Shown piece after piece: positions 1 to 5,062 of a DNA stretch of 6,880 nt (position 1 is the stretch's first letter; every line of letters begins with the position of its first letter). The DNA lies in assembly GCA_944353735.1 (NCBI GenBank), contig CALVPU010000057.1, positions 1-6,880 on the forward strand, in the 5' to 3' direction. Position numbers and translations under genes: made by a program. Below the pieces are notes generated by a model, which saw nothing but the letters and a program-made list of their open reading frames with translations, was not told the origin of the DNA and ran no database searches. The DNA is from an uncultured Eubacteriales bacterium. GTDB taxonomy: Bacteria; Bacillota; Clostridia; Christensenellales; Aristaeellaceae.

Positions 1-2
1 CC

Positions 3-320
3 CATGCCGCACACCCGCGCATGGTCGGGGATGCCATTGCGGGCGTGAGGAGCGAAGGGAATTTCAGCATCCCGATCGGCGGGCGAACCTTCCATCGCAG
101 GGGCGCGGGGCGATTGACCATGCCGCGCACCTGCGGTGTCGGGGATGCCATTGTGGACGCGAGGGAAGGGGTCGACGGATTTCGTCATCCCGCCCGGCGG
201 GCGAACCTTCTATCGCAGGGGCGCGGGGCGATTGCCCATGCCGCGCACCTGCGCATAGTCGAGAATGCCATTGCGGACGCGAGGGAAGGGTTCGACGGAT
301 TTCAGCATCCCGATCGGCGG
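3..320. repeat. Tandem direct repeat, 116-118 bp unit, about 2.7 copies
   Basis: Units begin at 3, 119 and 237, each with CATGCCGC. They share blocks such as ATGCCATTG, a GATTTCAGCATCCCGATCGGCGG-like segment, and (in copies 1 and 2) ATCGCAGGGGCGCGGGGCGATTG. The third copy diverges after 320. The array may extend left of the window. Copies differ at scattered positions, so they are not recent identical duplicates. There is no alternation of short repeat and unique spacer, so this is not a CRISPR array. Function is unknown; such units may be dispersed intergenic elements of the genome. Confidence 0.85.
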
Positions 321-380
321 CGCGCAGGCGCAAGCGTCCGCAACCGGTTGATGCGGCGCGCTTGCCGCCGGCGCGGTGTT

Positions 381-462
381 CGCCGCGAAATGCGCTTGCA
401 GCGCGGGATGCGTGCGGTTTTCGCCGCGGAATGCGCTTGCGGCGCGGGATGCGTGCGGTTTC
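381..462. repeat. 41-bp tandem duplication
   Basis: Two adjacent 41-bp copies (381-421 and 422-462) both read CGCCGCG.AATGCGCTTGC and continue with GCGCGGGATGCGTGCGGTTT. They differ at only about three positions. The repeat is in the gene-free left region, and I can assign no function. Confidence 0.85.
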
Positions 463-510
463 CGTCCGTAACCCGCCGCCTTCGGCGCAGGAACCTTGGA
501 AGACAGACAG

Positions 511-540
511 GGCGCAGAGAACGCGAACGTTCTCTGCGCC
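511..540 (-). terminator. Perfect 13-bp hairpin, possible terminator of the GTPase/oxidoreductase operon
   Basis: Arms at 511-523 (GGCGCAGAGAACG) and 528-540 are exact reverse complements around a CGAA loop (UUCG on the minus strand). On the minus strand the stem is followed by CTGTCTGTCTTCC, which is pyrimidine-rich but not a true T-run. It is therefore a strong RNA hairpin but a weak intrinsic terminator. It lies about 250 bases beyond the stop of the oxidoreductase gene and is the best candidate for the 3' end of that transcript. Confidence 0.5.
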
Positions 541-590
541 GATTGCTGTTCCGACAGGAATGCCGAGGGGAATGCCGCGGTCCAACCCTG

Positions 591-625
591 CGCGCCGCTT
601 TGGCGGTCAGGCTTGATCGAGCGCG
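591..625. repeat. 35-bp copy of the oxidoreductase 3' end (copy 1)
   Basis: This segment matches 771-805 at 34 of 35 positions (one G/C difference near the eleventh to twelfth base), at an offset of exactly 180 bp. The other copy spans the last codons and stop of the flavin oxidoreductase gene. On the minus strand this copy could be a remnant of a partial gene duplication, or both may be instances of a dispersed element that now supplies the gene's stop. Confidence 0.85.
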
Positions 626-770
626 ACGCTGCGGAAACGGATGGCGTCGTTGGAAAAGGCGCGGAGCGCACGGGATTTGTGCTCGCCGCGCCGAAGGCGT
701 TTTGCCGGCGCGCTTGCTGCGGAAGCGCTGGCGGCGGGTTGCCGCACGCCTCGCTGCGCCGGCTCGGGCC

Positions 771-805
771 CGCGCCGCTTTGCCGGTCAGGCTTGATCGA
801 GCGCG
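771..805. repeat. 35-bp repeat spanning the oxidoreductase stop codon (copy 2)
   Basis: Partner of 591-625 at an offset of 180 bp, with one mismatch. It includes the TGA stop (787-789) and the final codons encoding R-A-L-D-Q-A, so part of the repeat is coding and part is 3' untranslated. Confidence 0.85.
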
Positions 806-1785
806 CGGAGGGCGTTGCGGGGCCAGCGGCTGTCCTTGAGGAGGGCGCGACCGACGCCGATGAGATCCGCCGCGCCTTCGCGCAGCAGGCGCTCGGCAGC
901 GGCGGCATCCACGATGCCGCCGGTCAGCAGTACCGGCAGCGACGCCTGCCGCTTTGCCGCGGCGCTCAGCTCGCTGAAATAGCCCTGTTCCTTGCAGCGC
1001 GGGTTGACGTAGCCGCAAAAGCCGCCGGAGATGTCCAGCAGGTCGATCCCCGCACGCTCGAGCACCGCCGCCGCGGCGGCGGCGTCCTCGACGGTCGCGC
1101 CGCCGTCCATGTAGTCGCACGCGCCCAGCCGCAGCGCGATGGGGAAGGCGCCGCCCACCGCCGCGCGCACGGCGGCGATCACCTCGCGGTGGATGCGCAG
1201 CCGGTTTTCCAGCGTCCCGCCGTACTCGTCCTCGCGGCGGTTGGTCAGCGGCGAATAGAACTGGTTGAGCAGGTAGCCGTGGGCGGAGCGGATCTCCACG
1301 CCGTCGAAGCCCGCGCGCGCGATCCGCGCCGCCGCCGCCGCGAACGCTTCCACCACGGCGGCGATGTCCGCGCGGGTCATCGCCCGCGGCAGGTTCTCCG
1401 GCAGCCTCGGCGAGGGCACGGCGCAGGGCGCGATCGGCGCTTCGCCGGTCACGGACGCCTTTGCCACCGCACCGGCGTGGTTGATCTGCGCGAACGCCTT
1501 CGCGCCGCCCTCGTGAATCGTCTCGGCGAGGCGCTTGAGGCCGTCGGGATCGCAGTCCGGCGCGGCGGAGAGCTGCCGCGGGCTCGCCTTGCCGTCCATG
1601 CGCACGTAGCAGTGTTCCGCGATGACGAGGCCGATGGCGCCGTCGCGCGTCTTTTCGGCGTAATGGCGCAGCAGCGCCTCGCTCACGGCGCCGCCGTCGC
1701 TCGTCTCCGTCGCCAGCGGCGGCATGACGATGCGGTTCTTCAGCGCGATTCTGCCGGCGCGAAGCGGCGCGTTCAACAGGCTCAT
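787..1785 (-). CDS. Old-yellow-enzyme-family NADH:flavin oxidoreductase, single-domain
   Basis: Predicted 332-aa FMN-dependent TIM-barrel ene-reductase of the OYE / 2,4-dienoyl-CoA reductase family, probably cytosolic. The substrate cannot be read from sequence. The start is ATG at 1785, preceded by GAGGAGGG six bases upstream; the frame stays open further up but without support. Family signatures in order are an N-terminal LKNRIVMPP segment (15-23), QINHAG (100-105), VEIRSAHGYLLNQF (163-176), SPLTNRREDEYGGTLENR (178-195), Arg219 in ALRLG, GG (289-290), and the phosphate-binding GVGRALLKD (310-318). It lacks the C-terminal Fe-S and NAD domains of the ~640-670-aa dienoyl-CoA/enoate reductases. 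One oddity is that the usual HxxH/HxxN active-site pair reads R166-S-A-H169. It starts 19 bases after the upstream GTPase stop, so it is most likely the last gene of that operon. Confidence 0.9.
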   Translation of the reverse strand: MSLLNAPLRAGRIALKNRIVMPPLATETSDGGAVSEALLRHYAEKTRDGAIGLVIAEHCYVRMDGKASPRQLSAAPDCDPDGLKRLAETIHEGGAKAFAQINHAGAVAKASVTGEAPIAPCAVPSPRLPENLPRAMTRADIAAVVEAFAAAAARIARAGFDGVEIRSAHGYLLNQFYSPLTNRREDEYGGTLENRLRIHREVIAAVRAAVGGAFPIALRLGACDYMDGGATVEDAAAAAAVLERAGIDLLDISGGFCGYVNPRCKEQGYFSELSAAAKRQASLPVLLTGGIVDAAAAERLLREGAADLIGVGRALLKDSRWPRNALRALDQA

Positions 1786-1791
1786 GGTCGT

Positions 1792-1798
1792 CCCTCCT
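1792..1798 (-). promoter_or_regulatory. Ribosome binding site setting the oxidoreductase start
   Basis: AGGAGGG on the minus strand, six bases before ATG at 1785. It rules out the longer in-frame extension that would overlap the upstream GTPase gene. Confidence 0.85.
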
Positions 1799-1804
1799 CG
1801 ATGA

Positions 1805-2749
1805 TCAATAGACGGCGTTGAAGTAGACCAGCTCCTCCTTCGGGGGCTGGGCGGGCTCGATCGCGCGGGCGATGAGGATGATGCCGTCGCGGTTGTGCAG
1901 GGCGCTGAAGCCCGCCTCAACCTTGGCGGTGAGCGTGATCCACGCATTCTCCTCGGGCAGCGGTCCGTCGACCTTGCACAGGTAGCCGATGCCGCCGATG
2001 TCGTCCACGCAGCAGGTCATGGCGTGGCGCCCGAACACGAAGCACTTCTTGGGCATGTTTCGCATGCGGAAGGCGCGGCCCTTGACGCGAATCGTCCTGC
2101 CGTCGTAGCGGTCGGCGTGCTCGAGGGCGTCCAGGTAGAAGATGCCGAACTGCGCGTCCTCGATCTCGATGACCGGCGCGGAGACGTCGTAGGGCAGGTC
2201 TTCGGCGCTGACGCCGTCGTCCATGGTGCCATCGGTGTTCTCAAAGAAGATGCGCGCGGTGTTGTTCATGGCGAGCACGGTGCGGCGGTAGAGGCCCTTG
2301 GTCGTCTCCGGCATGCAGCGGTTGAAGATTACCAGATCCGCCTCCTGCAGCCCGTCCGCCATGAACTTGCGCATGTTCTTGAGGTACAGCTCAAACGTGT
2401 TCGCATCCACCAGCGCGATGATCTGCGCCAGCTCCCAGTCCTCGGGCTTTTTCGCGTCTTTCAGCGTCTCCAGCAGCCACGTGCTGTTGTACTCGATGAG
2501 CACGCGCTCGGGACGGTATTCCTCGTCCAGCGCCGTGAAGCGCGTCATGTCGTCCGCCTCGTCCAGATTGACGAGCACCGTGTTCGACTTCTTCAGCAGC
2601 GAGGGATCGTATTCCTCCTCGCCCTCCTCGCAGCACAGCAGCAGCGTGCGCTCGCCCTCGGAAAAGCCCTCGTCGGCGAGCATCTCGGAGATGAACTTCG
2701 TCTTGCCGCTGTCGAGAAATCCCGTGATGATGTAAACCGGTACGCCCAT
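1805..2749 (-). CDS. Divergent COG0523/CobW-like GTPase fused to a YcgQ-like C-terminal domain
   Basis: Predicted 314-aa protein, numbered here from the chosen start. The N-terminal half is a G3E P-loop GTPase: GFLDSGKT Walker A (10-17), a switch-like LCCEEGEEEYD segment (38-48), and RVLIEYNSTW (82-91) in the Walker B position. The CxCC metal motif of canonical COG0523 proteins is absent, and the NKxD base-recognition motif is replaced by FNRC (142-145). Residues ~200-280 resemble the C-terminal OB-like domain of YcgQ/TIGR03943 (DUF1980) proteins: YDGRTIRVKGRAFR, then MTCCVDDIGGIGYLC, then AWITLTAKVE. The fusion suggests metal handling or delivery at the membrane, by family analogy only. ATG at 2749 is preferred over ATG at 2758 because AAGGAG lies only two bases before the latter, and MGVPVYIITGFL matches the normal family N-terminus. 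Confidence 0.85.
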   Translation of the reverse strand: MGVPVYIITGFLDSGKTKFISEMLADEGFSEGERTLLLCCEEGEEEYDPSLLKKSNTVLVNLDEADDMTRFTALDEEYRPERVLIEYNSTWLLETLKDAKKPEDWELAQIIALVDANTFELYLKNMRKFMADGLQEADLVIFNRCMPETTKGLYRRTVLAMNNTARIFFENTDGTMDDGVSAEDLPYDVSAPVIEIEDAQFGIFYLDALEHADRYDGRTIRVKGRAFRMRNMPKKCFVFGRHAMTCCVDDIGGIGYLCKVDGPLPEENAWITLTAKVEAGFSALHNRDGIILIARAIEPAQPPKEELVYFNAVY

Positions 2750-2760
2750 AGCTTGCATTG

Positions 2761-2766
2761 CTCCTT
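2761..2766 (-). promoter_or_regulatory. Ribosome binding site of the second GTPase
   Basis: AAGGAG on the minus strand. It is 2 bases from ATG at 2758 (too close) and 11 bases from ATG at 2749 (slightly long but workable), so it favours the downstream start. It follows the intergenic hairpin almost directly, so hairpin folding could influence translation as well as transcription. Confidence 0.65.
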
Positions 2767-2767
2767 T

Positions 2768-2798
2768 AAAATCGGGGATGCCGCGCGCGGCATCCCCG
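2768..2798 (-). terminator. Intergenic hairpin with short T-run, candidate attenuator between the two GTPase genes
   Basis: 2773-2798 is a perfect 26-bp palindrome (CGGGGATGCCGCG and its complement), followed on the minus strand by A and four Ts (2768-2771). It sits 12 bases after the stop of the first GTPase gene and just before the Shine-Dalgarno of the second. The stem is very stable but the T-run is short and the real hairpin must open a loop, so partial termination or a processing/stability hairpin fits better than full termination. No separate promoter is visible for the downstream genes. Confidence 0.6.
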
Positions 2799-2810
2799 CC
2801 ATTTGTCCCG

Positions 2811-3953
2811 TCAGACGCCGAAGAGCGCCCTCAGCGCAGGCTCGTTGATCTTCACGCCGATCACGCACAGCCGCCCGGTGTAGTCCGCCGCGCCATAGCG
2901 CAGGTCCGATTCGCCCGGCACGTAGTCGAAGTGCAGCCACTTGCCGTCCGTCAGCGGCACGATGCCCTTCGCGCGCAGGATCGCGCCAAAGCGCGCCTCG
3001 TCGTCCAGCGCGTCCAGCGCCGCGCGCACCTCGTCCTCCGTGAACTTCTTCGGCGTCTCCACGCCGATGTTCTCGAACACCTCGTCGGCGTCGTGACCGT
3101 GGTGATGATGGTGGCAGCAGCCGTGCCCATGCCCGTGATGGCACTCGTGCTCGCCATCGTGATCGTGGTGGCAGCACTCGTGCTCGCCGTCGTGATCGTG
3201 GTGGCAGCACTCGTGCTCGCCGCCGTGGTCGTGGTGGCAGCACTCGTGTTCGCCGTCGTGATCGTGGTGATGGCACTCGTGCTCGCCGTCGTGGTCGTGG
3301 CGATGGCACTCGTGCGCTTCCTCGCCGTCGAAGAGGTCGCCGACGGTCAGCAGGAAGTCGGGATGCTCGATGACGTCGAGCATCTTCTTCGCGTCCAGCT
3401 CGTCCCACGGCGTGGTGACGATGCGCGCGCGGGGGTTCTGCTCGCGCAGCAGCGCGACCGCCCGGTCGACGCGGTCCGGGGAAGCGGTCTGCGTGCGGCT
3501 GAGCACGATCGTCTCCGCGCTCCTGATCTGGTCGGAGAAGAACTCGCCGAAATTGTGCAGGTAGACGCGGCACTTGGAGACGTCCGCCACCGTGGCGCAG
3601 CCCGCCAGCTCGAGGCCGAGCGCCTCCGCCTCGTCGGCGACGACCCTGCGGATGTCCGACAGCTTGCCCACGCCGGAGGGCTCGATGAGAATGCGGTCGG
3701 GATGGTACGTTTCCATCAGTTCGCCCAGCGCCTTGGAGAAATCGCCCACCAGCGTGCAGCAGATGCAGCCGGAATTCAGCTCCGTCACCTGAATGCCCGA
3801 GTCCTTCATGAAGCCGCCGTCGATGCCGACCTCGCCGTACTCGTTCTCCAGCAGCACGACCTTCTCGCCGTCAAAGGCGCCGCCGAGCAGCTTCTTGATC
3901 AGCGTGGTCTTGCCCGCGCCGAGGAAACCGGAAATAATGTTGACCTTTGTCAT
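2811..3953 (-). CDS. COG0523 (CobW/P47K-family) G3E GTPase with Cys/His-rich metal-binding repeats
   Basis: Predicted 380-aa cytosolic GTPase of the COG0523 metallochaperone group. Domains in order: Walker A GFLGAGKTT (9-17), ENEYGEVGID switch region (36-45), GCICC with the CxCC metal site (62-66), ILIEPSGVG Walker B region (88-96), LSRTQ in the NKxD position (151-155), a Cys/His tract (~214-287), then the CobW C-terminal domain with KWLHFDY (338-344). Members move zinc, cobalt, nickel or iron-type metals using GTP; the metal here cannot be told from sequence. The tract contains six 11-residue units typified by EHECCHHDHDG. The start codon overlaps the VanZ stop as ATGA, with AGGTG upstream, implying translational coupling. 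The His/Cys tract could buffer or load metal for the CxCC site (inference). Confidence 0.95.
   Translation of the reverse strand: MTKVNIISGFLGAGKTTLIKKLLGGAFDGEKVVLLENEYGEVGIDGGFMKDSGIQVTELNSGCICCTLVGDFSKALGELMETYHPDRILIEPSGVGKLSDIRRVVADEAEALGLELAGCATVADVSKCRVYLHNFGEFFSDQIRSAETIVLSRTQTASPDRVDRAVALLREQNPRARIVTTPWDELDAKKMLDVIEHPDFLLTVGDLFDGEEAHECHRHDHDGEHECHHHDHDGEHECCHHDHGGEHECCHHDHDGEHECCHHDHDGEHECHHGHGHGCCHHHHHGHDADEVFENIGVETPKKFTEDEVRAALDALDDEARFGAILRAKGIVPLTDGKWLHFDYVPGESDLRYGAADYTGRLCVIGVKINEPALRALFGV
3120..3317 (-). repeat. Six in-frame 33-bp repeats encoding the Cys/His metal-binding tract
   Basis: Residues 213-278 of the GTPase are six consecutive 11-residue units. The middle ones read EHECCHHDHDG; the first (AHECHRHDHDG) and last (EHECHHGHGHG) are divergent. 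At DNA level this is a 33-bp tandem array, visible on the plus strand as recurring GCACTCGTGCTCGCC and GTGATCGTGGTGGCA. A further Cys-Cys and His run (CCHHHHHGHD) follows at residues 279-288. The array is prone to slippage in 33-bp steps that keep the frame. Confidence 0.95.
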
Positions 3954-4438
3954 ATCGCATCACCTGTCGTATCGTCGTGATTGCCCTTCCGGGAAGAAGC
4001 GGAGCTGAGCGCATGCAGAAGCGCCGCCGAAAGCAGCGCGCCGATGAGCGCGCCGGCGGTGTCGATCAACATGTCCACCGGCGAACAGGTGCGCCCGCCG
4101 GGCAGCGTCTGGTGCAGCTCGTTTGCCACCGCCAGCAGCGCGCACGCCGCCAGCGTCCAGACGAACCACCGCCGCAGCCGCGCGCGCCCCAGCGCCATCG
4201 CCAGCAGAAATCCTTCCACCGCAAAGACGCCCATGTGCGCCGCCTTGCGCAGCAAAAACTCCAGCCGCGCGGCGTCCGCGCCGCGGTCGATCAGCCAGCC
4301 GAACAGCGCTTGCGTCAAGCCCGCGCTCAATGCGCCGGACTCCGTACCCGATTGTCCGGAAAAGAAAAAGAGCACACCGATCCACGCCGCCGCCAGCAGC
4401 CCGCAGAGCACGGCAGCCCTCCGGTCGCGTTCCTGCAT
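3950..4438 (-). CDS. VanZ-like family membrane protein
   Basis: Predicted 162-aa integral membrane protein of the VanZ-like family. VanZ itself gives low-level teicoplanin resistance, but most relatives have no known function. Signatures seen: FFFSGQSG (24-31), RKAAHMGVF (64-72), and NELHQTLPGGR (106-116) followed by VDMLIDTAGALIG (121-133), the typical order for the family. Hydrophobic segments lie near 8-27, 67-84, 90-107 and 122-143, giving about four membrane spans. The start is ATG at 4438, eight bases after GGGAGG; an in-frame TTG at 4456 lies within the leader hairpin and upstream of that site. It is the first gene of the operon, and its stop overlaps the next start by ATGA. Its link to metal handling is unknown. 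Confidence 0.88.
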   Translation of the reverse strand: MQERDRRAAVLCGLLAAAWIGVLFFFSGQSGTESGALSAGLTQALFGWLIDRGADAARLEFLLRKAAHMGVFAVEGFLLAMALGRARLRRWFVWTLAACALLAVANELHQTLPGGRTCSPVDMLIDTAGALIGALLSAALLHALSSASSRKGNHDDTTGDAI

Positions 4439-4446
4439 CCGCTCAG

Positions 4447-4452
4447 CCTCCC
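4447..4452 (-). promoter_or_regulatory. Ribosome binding site of the VanZ-like gene
   Basis: GGGAGG on the minus strand, eight bases before ATG at 4438. One base separates it from the foot of the leader hairpin (4454-4480), so ribosome access could depend on that hairpin. Confidence 0.85.
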
Positions 4453-4453
4453 G

Positions 4454-4480
4454 CAATTCCGACCGAAAGATTCGGAATTG
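4454..4480 (-). promoter_or_regulatory. Leader dyad of the VanZ-GTPase operon, 5' hairpin or operator
   Basis: CAATTCCGA (4472-4480, minus strand) and TCGGAATTG (4454-4462) are perfect 9-bp inverted repeats around a 9-base loop. An overlapping alternative stem CCGAA/TTCGG is nested inside. The dyad begins about where transcription should start from the promoter at 4489-4516 and ends one base before the Shine-Dalgarno. It could be a protein operator, an mRNA-stabilising 5' hairpin, or a translational control element. I do not recognise it as a known metal-repressor box. Confidence 0.7.
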
Positions 4481-4488
4481 CCAATACT

Positions 4489-4516
4489 ATTATATCCAAT
4501 TCGACGGATTTGTCAT
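4489..4516 (-). promoter_or_regulatory. Sigma-A-type promoter of the VanZ-GTPase-GTPase-oxidoreductase operon
   Basis: On the minus strand, -35 ATGACA (4511-4516, five of six to consensus), a 16-bp spacer, and -10 TATAAT (4489-4494, perfect). The expected start of transcription is near 4482, giving a leader of about 44 bases. AT-rich sequence upstream may add UP-element-like support. No other convincing promoter is seen before the four genes. Confidence 0.85.
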
Positions 4517-4611
4517 GTGAAAAGATCCAAAATCACGAAATAATAACATTCCGCCGATCATATCCCGCCGTCCAAGCCGCCGTGCCGCGAAAGGAAGCGC
4601 GCAAATACCCC

Positions 4612-4736
4612 ACACGCACGCAGACAAACCTTCGCCCCACAGGTCCATAAAAAAACAGCGAATCCCGCCGCCGTCCGGCGGGATTCGCCCCGAATCGAAA
4701 CGCAAGCTGCCCATCCTTCCCCCCCACGCGATGCGC
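4612..4736. repeat. ~122-bp intergenic repeat, copy A
   Basis: Near-identical to 4885-5006. The shared part runs from ACGCACGCAGACAAACC through the terminator hairpin, CCCCGAATCGAAACGCAAGC and GCCCATCCTTCCCCC to ACGCGATGCGC. Differences are a few substitutions near the left end plus one extra A in the A-run and two extra Cs in the C-run. Each copy carries its own minus-strand terminator. Confidence 0.9.
4649..4688 (-). terminator. Intrinsic terminator, copy A
   Basis: Perfect 13-bp stem (4658-4670 with 4676-4688, GCGAATCCCGCCG arm) with a five-base loop, followed on the minus strand by CTG and seven Ts (4649-4655). This is a strong intrinsic terminator for transcription coming from the right. 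It also insulates the VanZ-GTPase promoter from read-through. Confidence 0.88.
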
Positions 4737-4884
4737 GCCGCCGGGCGGATGATACCGTGGGCACATGGTTTGCAGCAGCGGGAATCCTTCCCCGGAATGC
4801 GCGCCGCAGACAGCCGTCAACGCCACGCTGGTCGGCGCGGCGAGAGGGGCCCCCTTCCCCCGCGACGCACAACGCAGATAACCC

Positions 4885-5006
4885 AAACGCACGCAGACAA
4901 ACCCTCACCCCATACGCCCATAAAAAACAGCGAATCCCGCCGCCGTCCGGCGGGATTCGCCCCGAATCGAAACGCAAGCCGCCCATCCTTCCCCCACGCG
5001 ATGCGC
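4885..5006. repeat. ~122-bp intergenic repeat, copy B
   Basis: Partner of 4612-4736 at an offset of 270-273 bp. The 49 bases around the hairpin and the GAATCGAAACGCAAG segment are essentially identical. The copies are in direct orientation and separated by about 150 unrelated bases, so they are better seen as two instances of a mobile or dispersed intergenic unit than as a simple tandem array. Confidence 0.9.
4922..4960 (-). terminator. Intrinsic terminator of the PPIase gene, copy B
   Basis: Same 13-bp stem (4930-4942 with 4948-4960) and five-base loop, followed on the minus strand by CTG and six Ts (4922-4927). It is the first good intrinsic terminator after the foldase stop at 5106, about 145 bases downstream. 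A short upstream segment can also pair with the stem's first arm (GATTCG, three-base loop, CGAATC), a weak competing fold present in both copies. Confidence 0.88.
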
Positions 5007-5018
5007 ATGCGCATCGCG
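4997..5018. repeat. Perfect 22-bp palindrome
   Basis: CGCGATGCGCA followed by its exact reverse complement, with no spacer. It abuts the right end of repeat copy B. Copy A has only the left half (ACGCGATGCGC), which suggests the palindrome marks an element boundary or a joined inverted terminus. As a spacerless palindrome it suits a dimeric protein site as well as a hairpin. Confidence 0.8.
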
Positions 5019-5030
5019 CGAAGTGGGATT

Positions 5031-5053
5031 CCAAAGGGACTCAGGCCCTTTGG
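5031..5053. repeat. Inverted repeat CCAAAGGG / CCCTTTGG
   Basis: An 8-bp stem with a 7-base loop, adjacent to a second larger inverted repeat at 5063-5087. There is no T-run on either side, so it is not a standard terminator. The arrangement looks like a REP/MITE-type palindromic unit. Confidence 0.75.
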
Positions 5054-5062
5054 CAGGGGGAT

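Larger units (their letters stand above)
1..786. other. Gene-free, repeat-rich intergenic region
   Basis: I see no credible gene here on either strand. The open frames are long only because the DNA is GC-rich. Their translations are Arg/Ala/Pro-rich, several frames are open at once, and none has a convincing ribosome binding site or a recognisable domain. The stretch holds direct repeats of three kinds (116-118 bp, 41 bp and 35 bp) and one strong hairpin, listed separately. It lies downstream of the minus-strand oxidoreductase gene. The nature of the next gene to the left is unknown. Confidence 0.7.

Noticed and set aside
3..320. Possible CRISPR array at the left edge
   Set aside because: Whole 116-118-bp units are repeated, rather than short repeats separated by unrelated spacers.
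210..908. Minus-strand frame continuing past the oxidoreductase as a possible gene
   Set aside because: It overlaps the well-supported gene in another frame, has no start signal, and is Arg/Pro/Ala-rich through noncoding repeats.
496..1821. Long plus-strand open frame antisense to the oxidoreductase
   Set aside because: Composition is Arg/Ala/Gly-rich without a domain, and it is a mirror of a well-supported minus-strand gene in GC-rich DNA.
2750..2758. ATG at 2758 as the start of the second GTPase
   Set aside because: The AAGGAG site is only two bases away, and the three extra residues are not part of the usual family N-terminus. It remains possible.
3120..3317. Possible CRISPR-like array from regularly spaced repeats
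   Set aside because: The 33-bp period has no unique spacers and is fully in frame with a coding Cys/His tract.
1895..3980. Plus-strand open frames antisense to the two GTPases, including a Val/Ala-rich hydrophobic stretch near 3090-3320
   Set aside because: The hydrophobic run is the reverse reading of the His/Cys repeat codons. The minus-strand frames carry clear GTPase motifs and ribosome binding sites.
4439..4456. TTG start at 4456 for the VanZ-like gene
   Set aside because: It lies in the leader hairpin and upstream of the GGGAGG site, which is well placed for ATG at 4438.
4490..5034. Minus-strand frames through the intergenic repeats giving similar Arg/Gly-rich peptides
   Set aside because: They run through two intrinsic terminators and repeat only because the DNA repeats; no supporting ribosome binding site.
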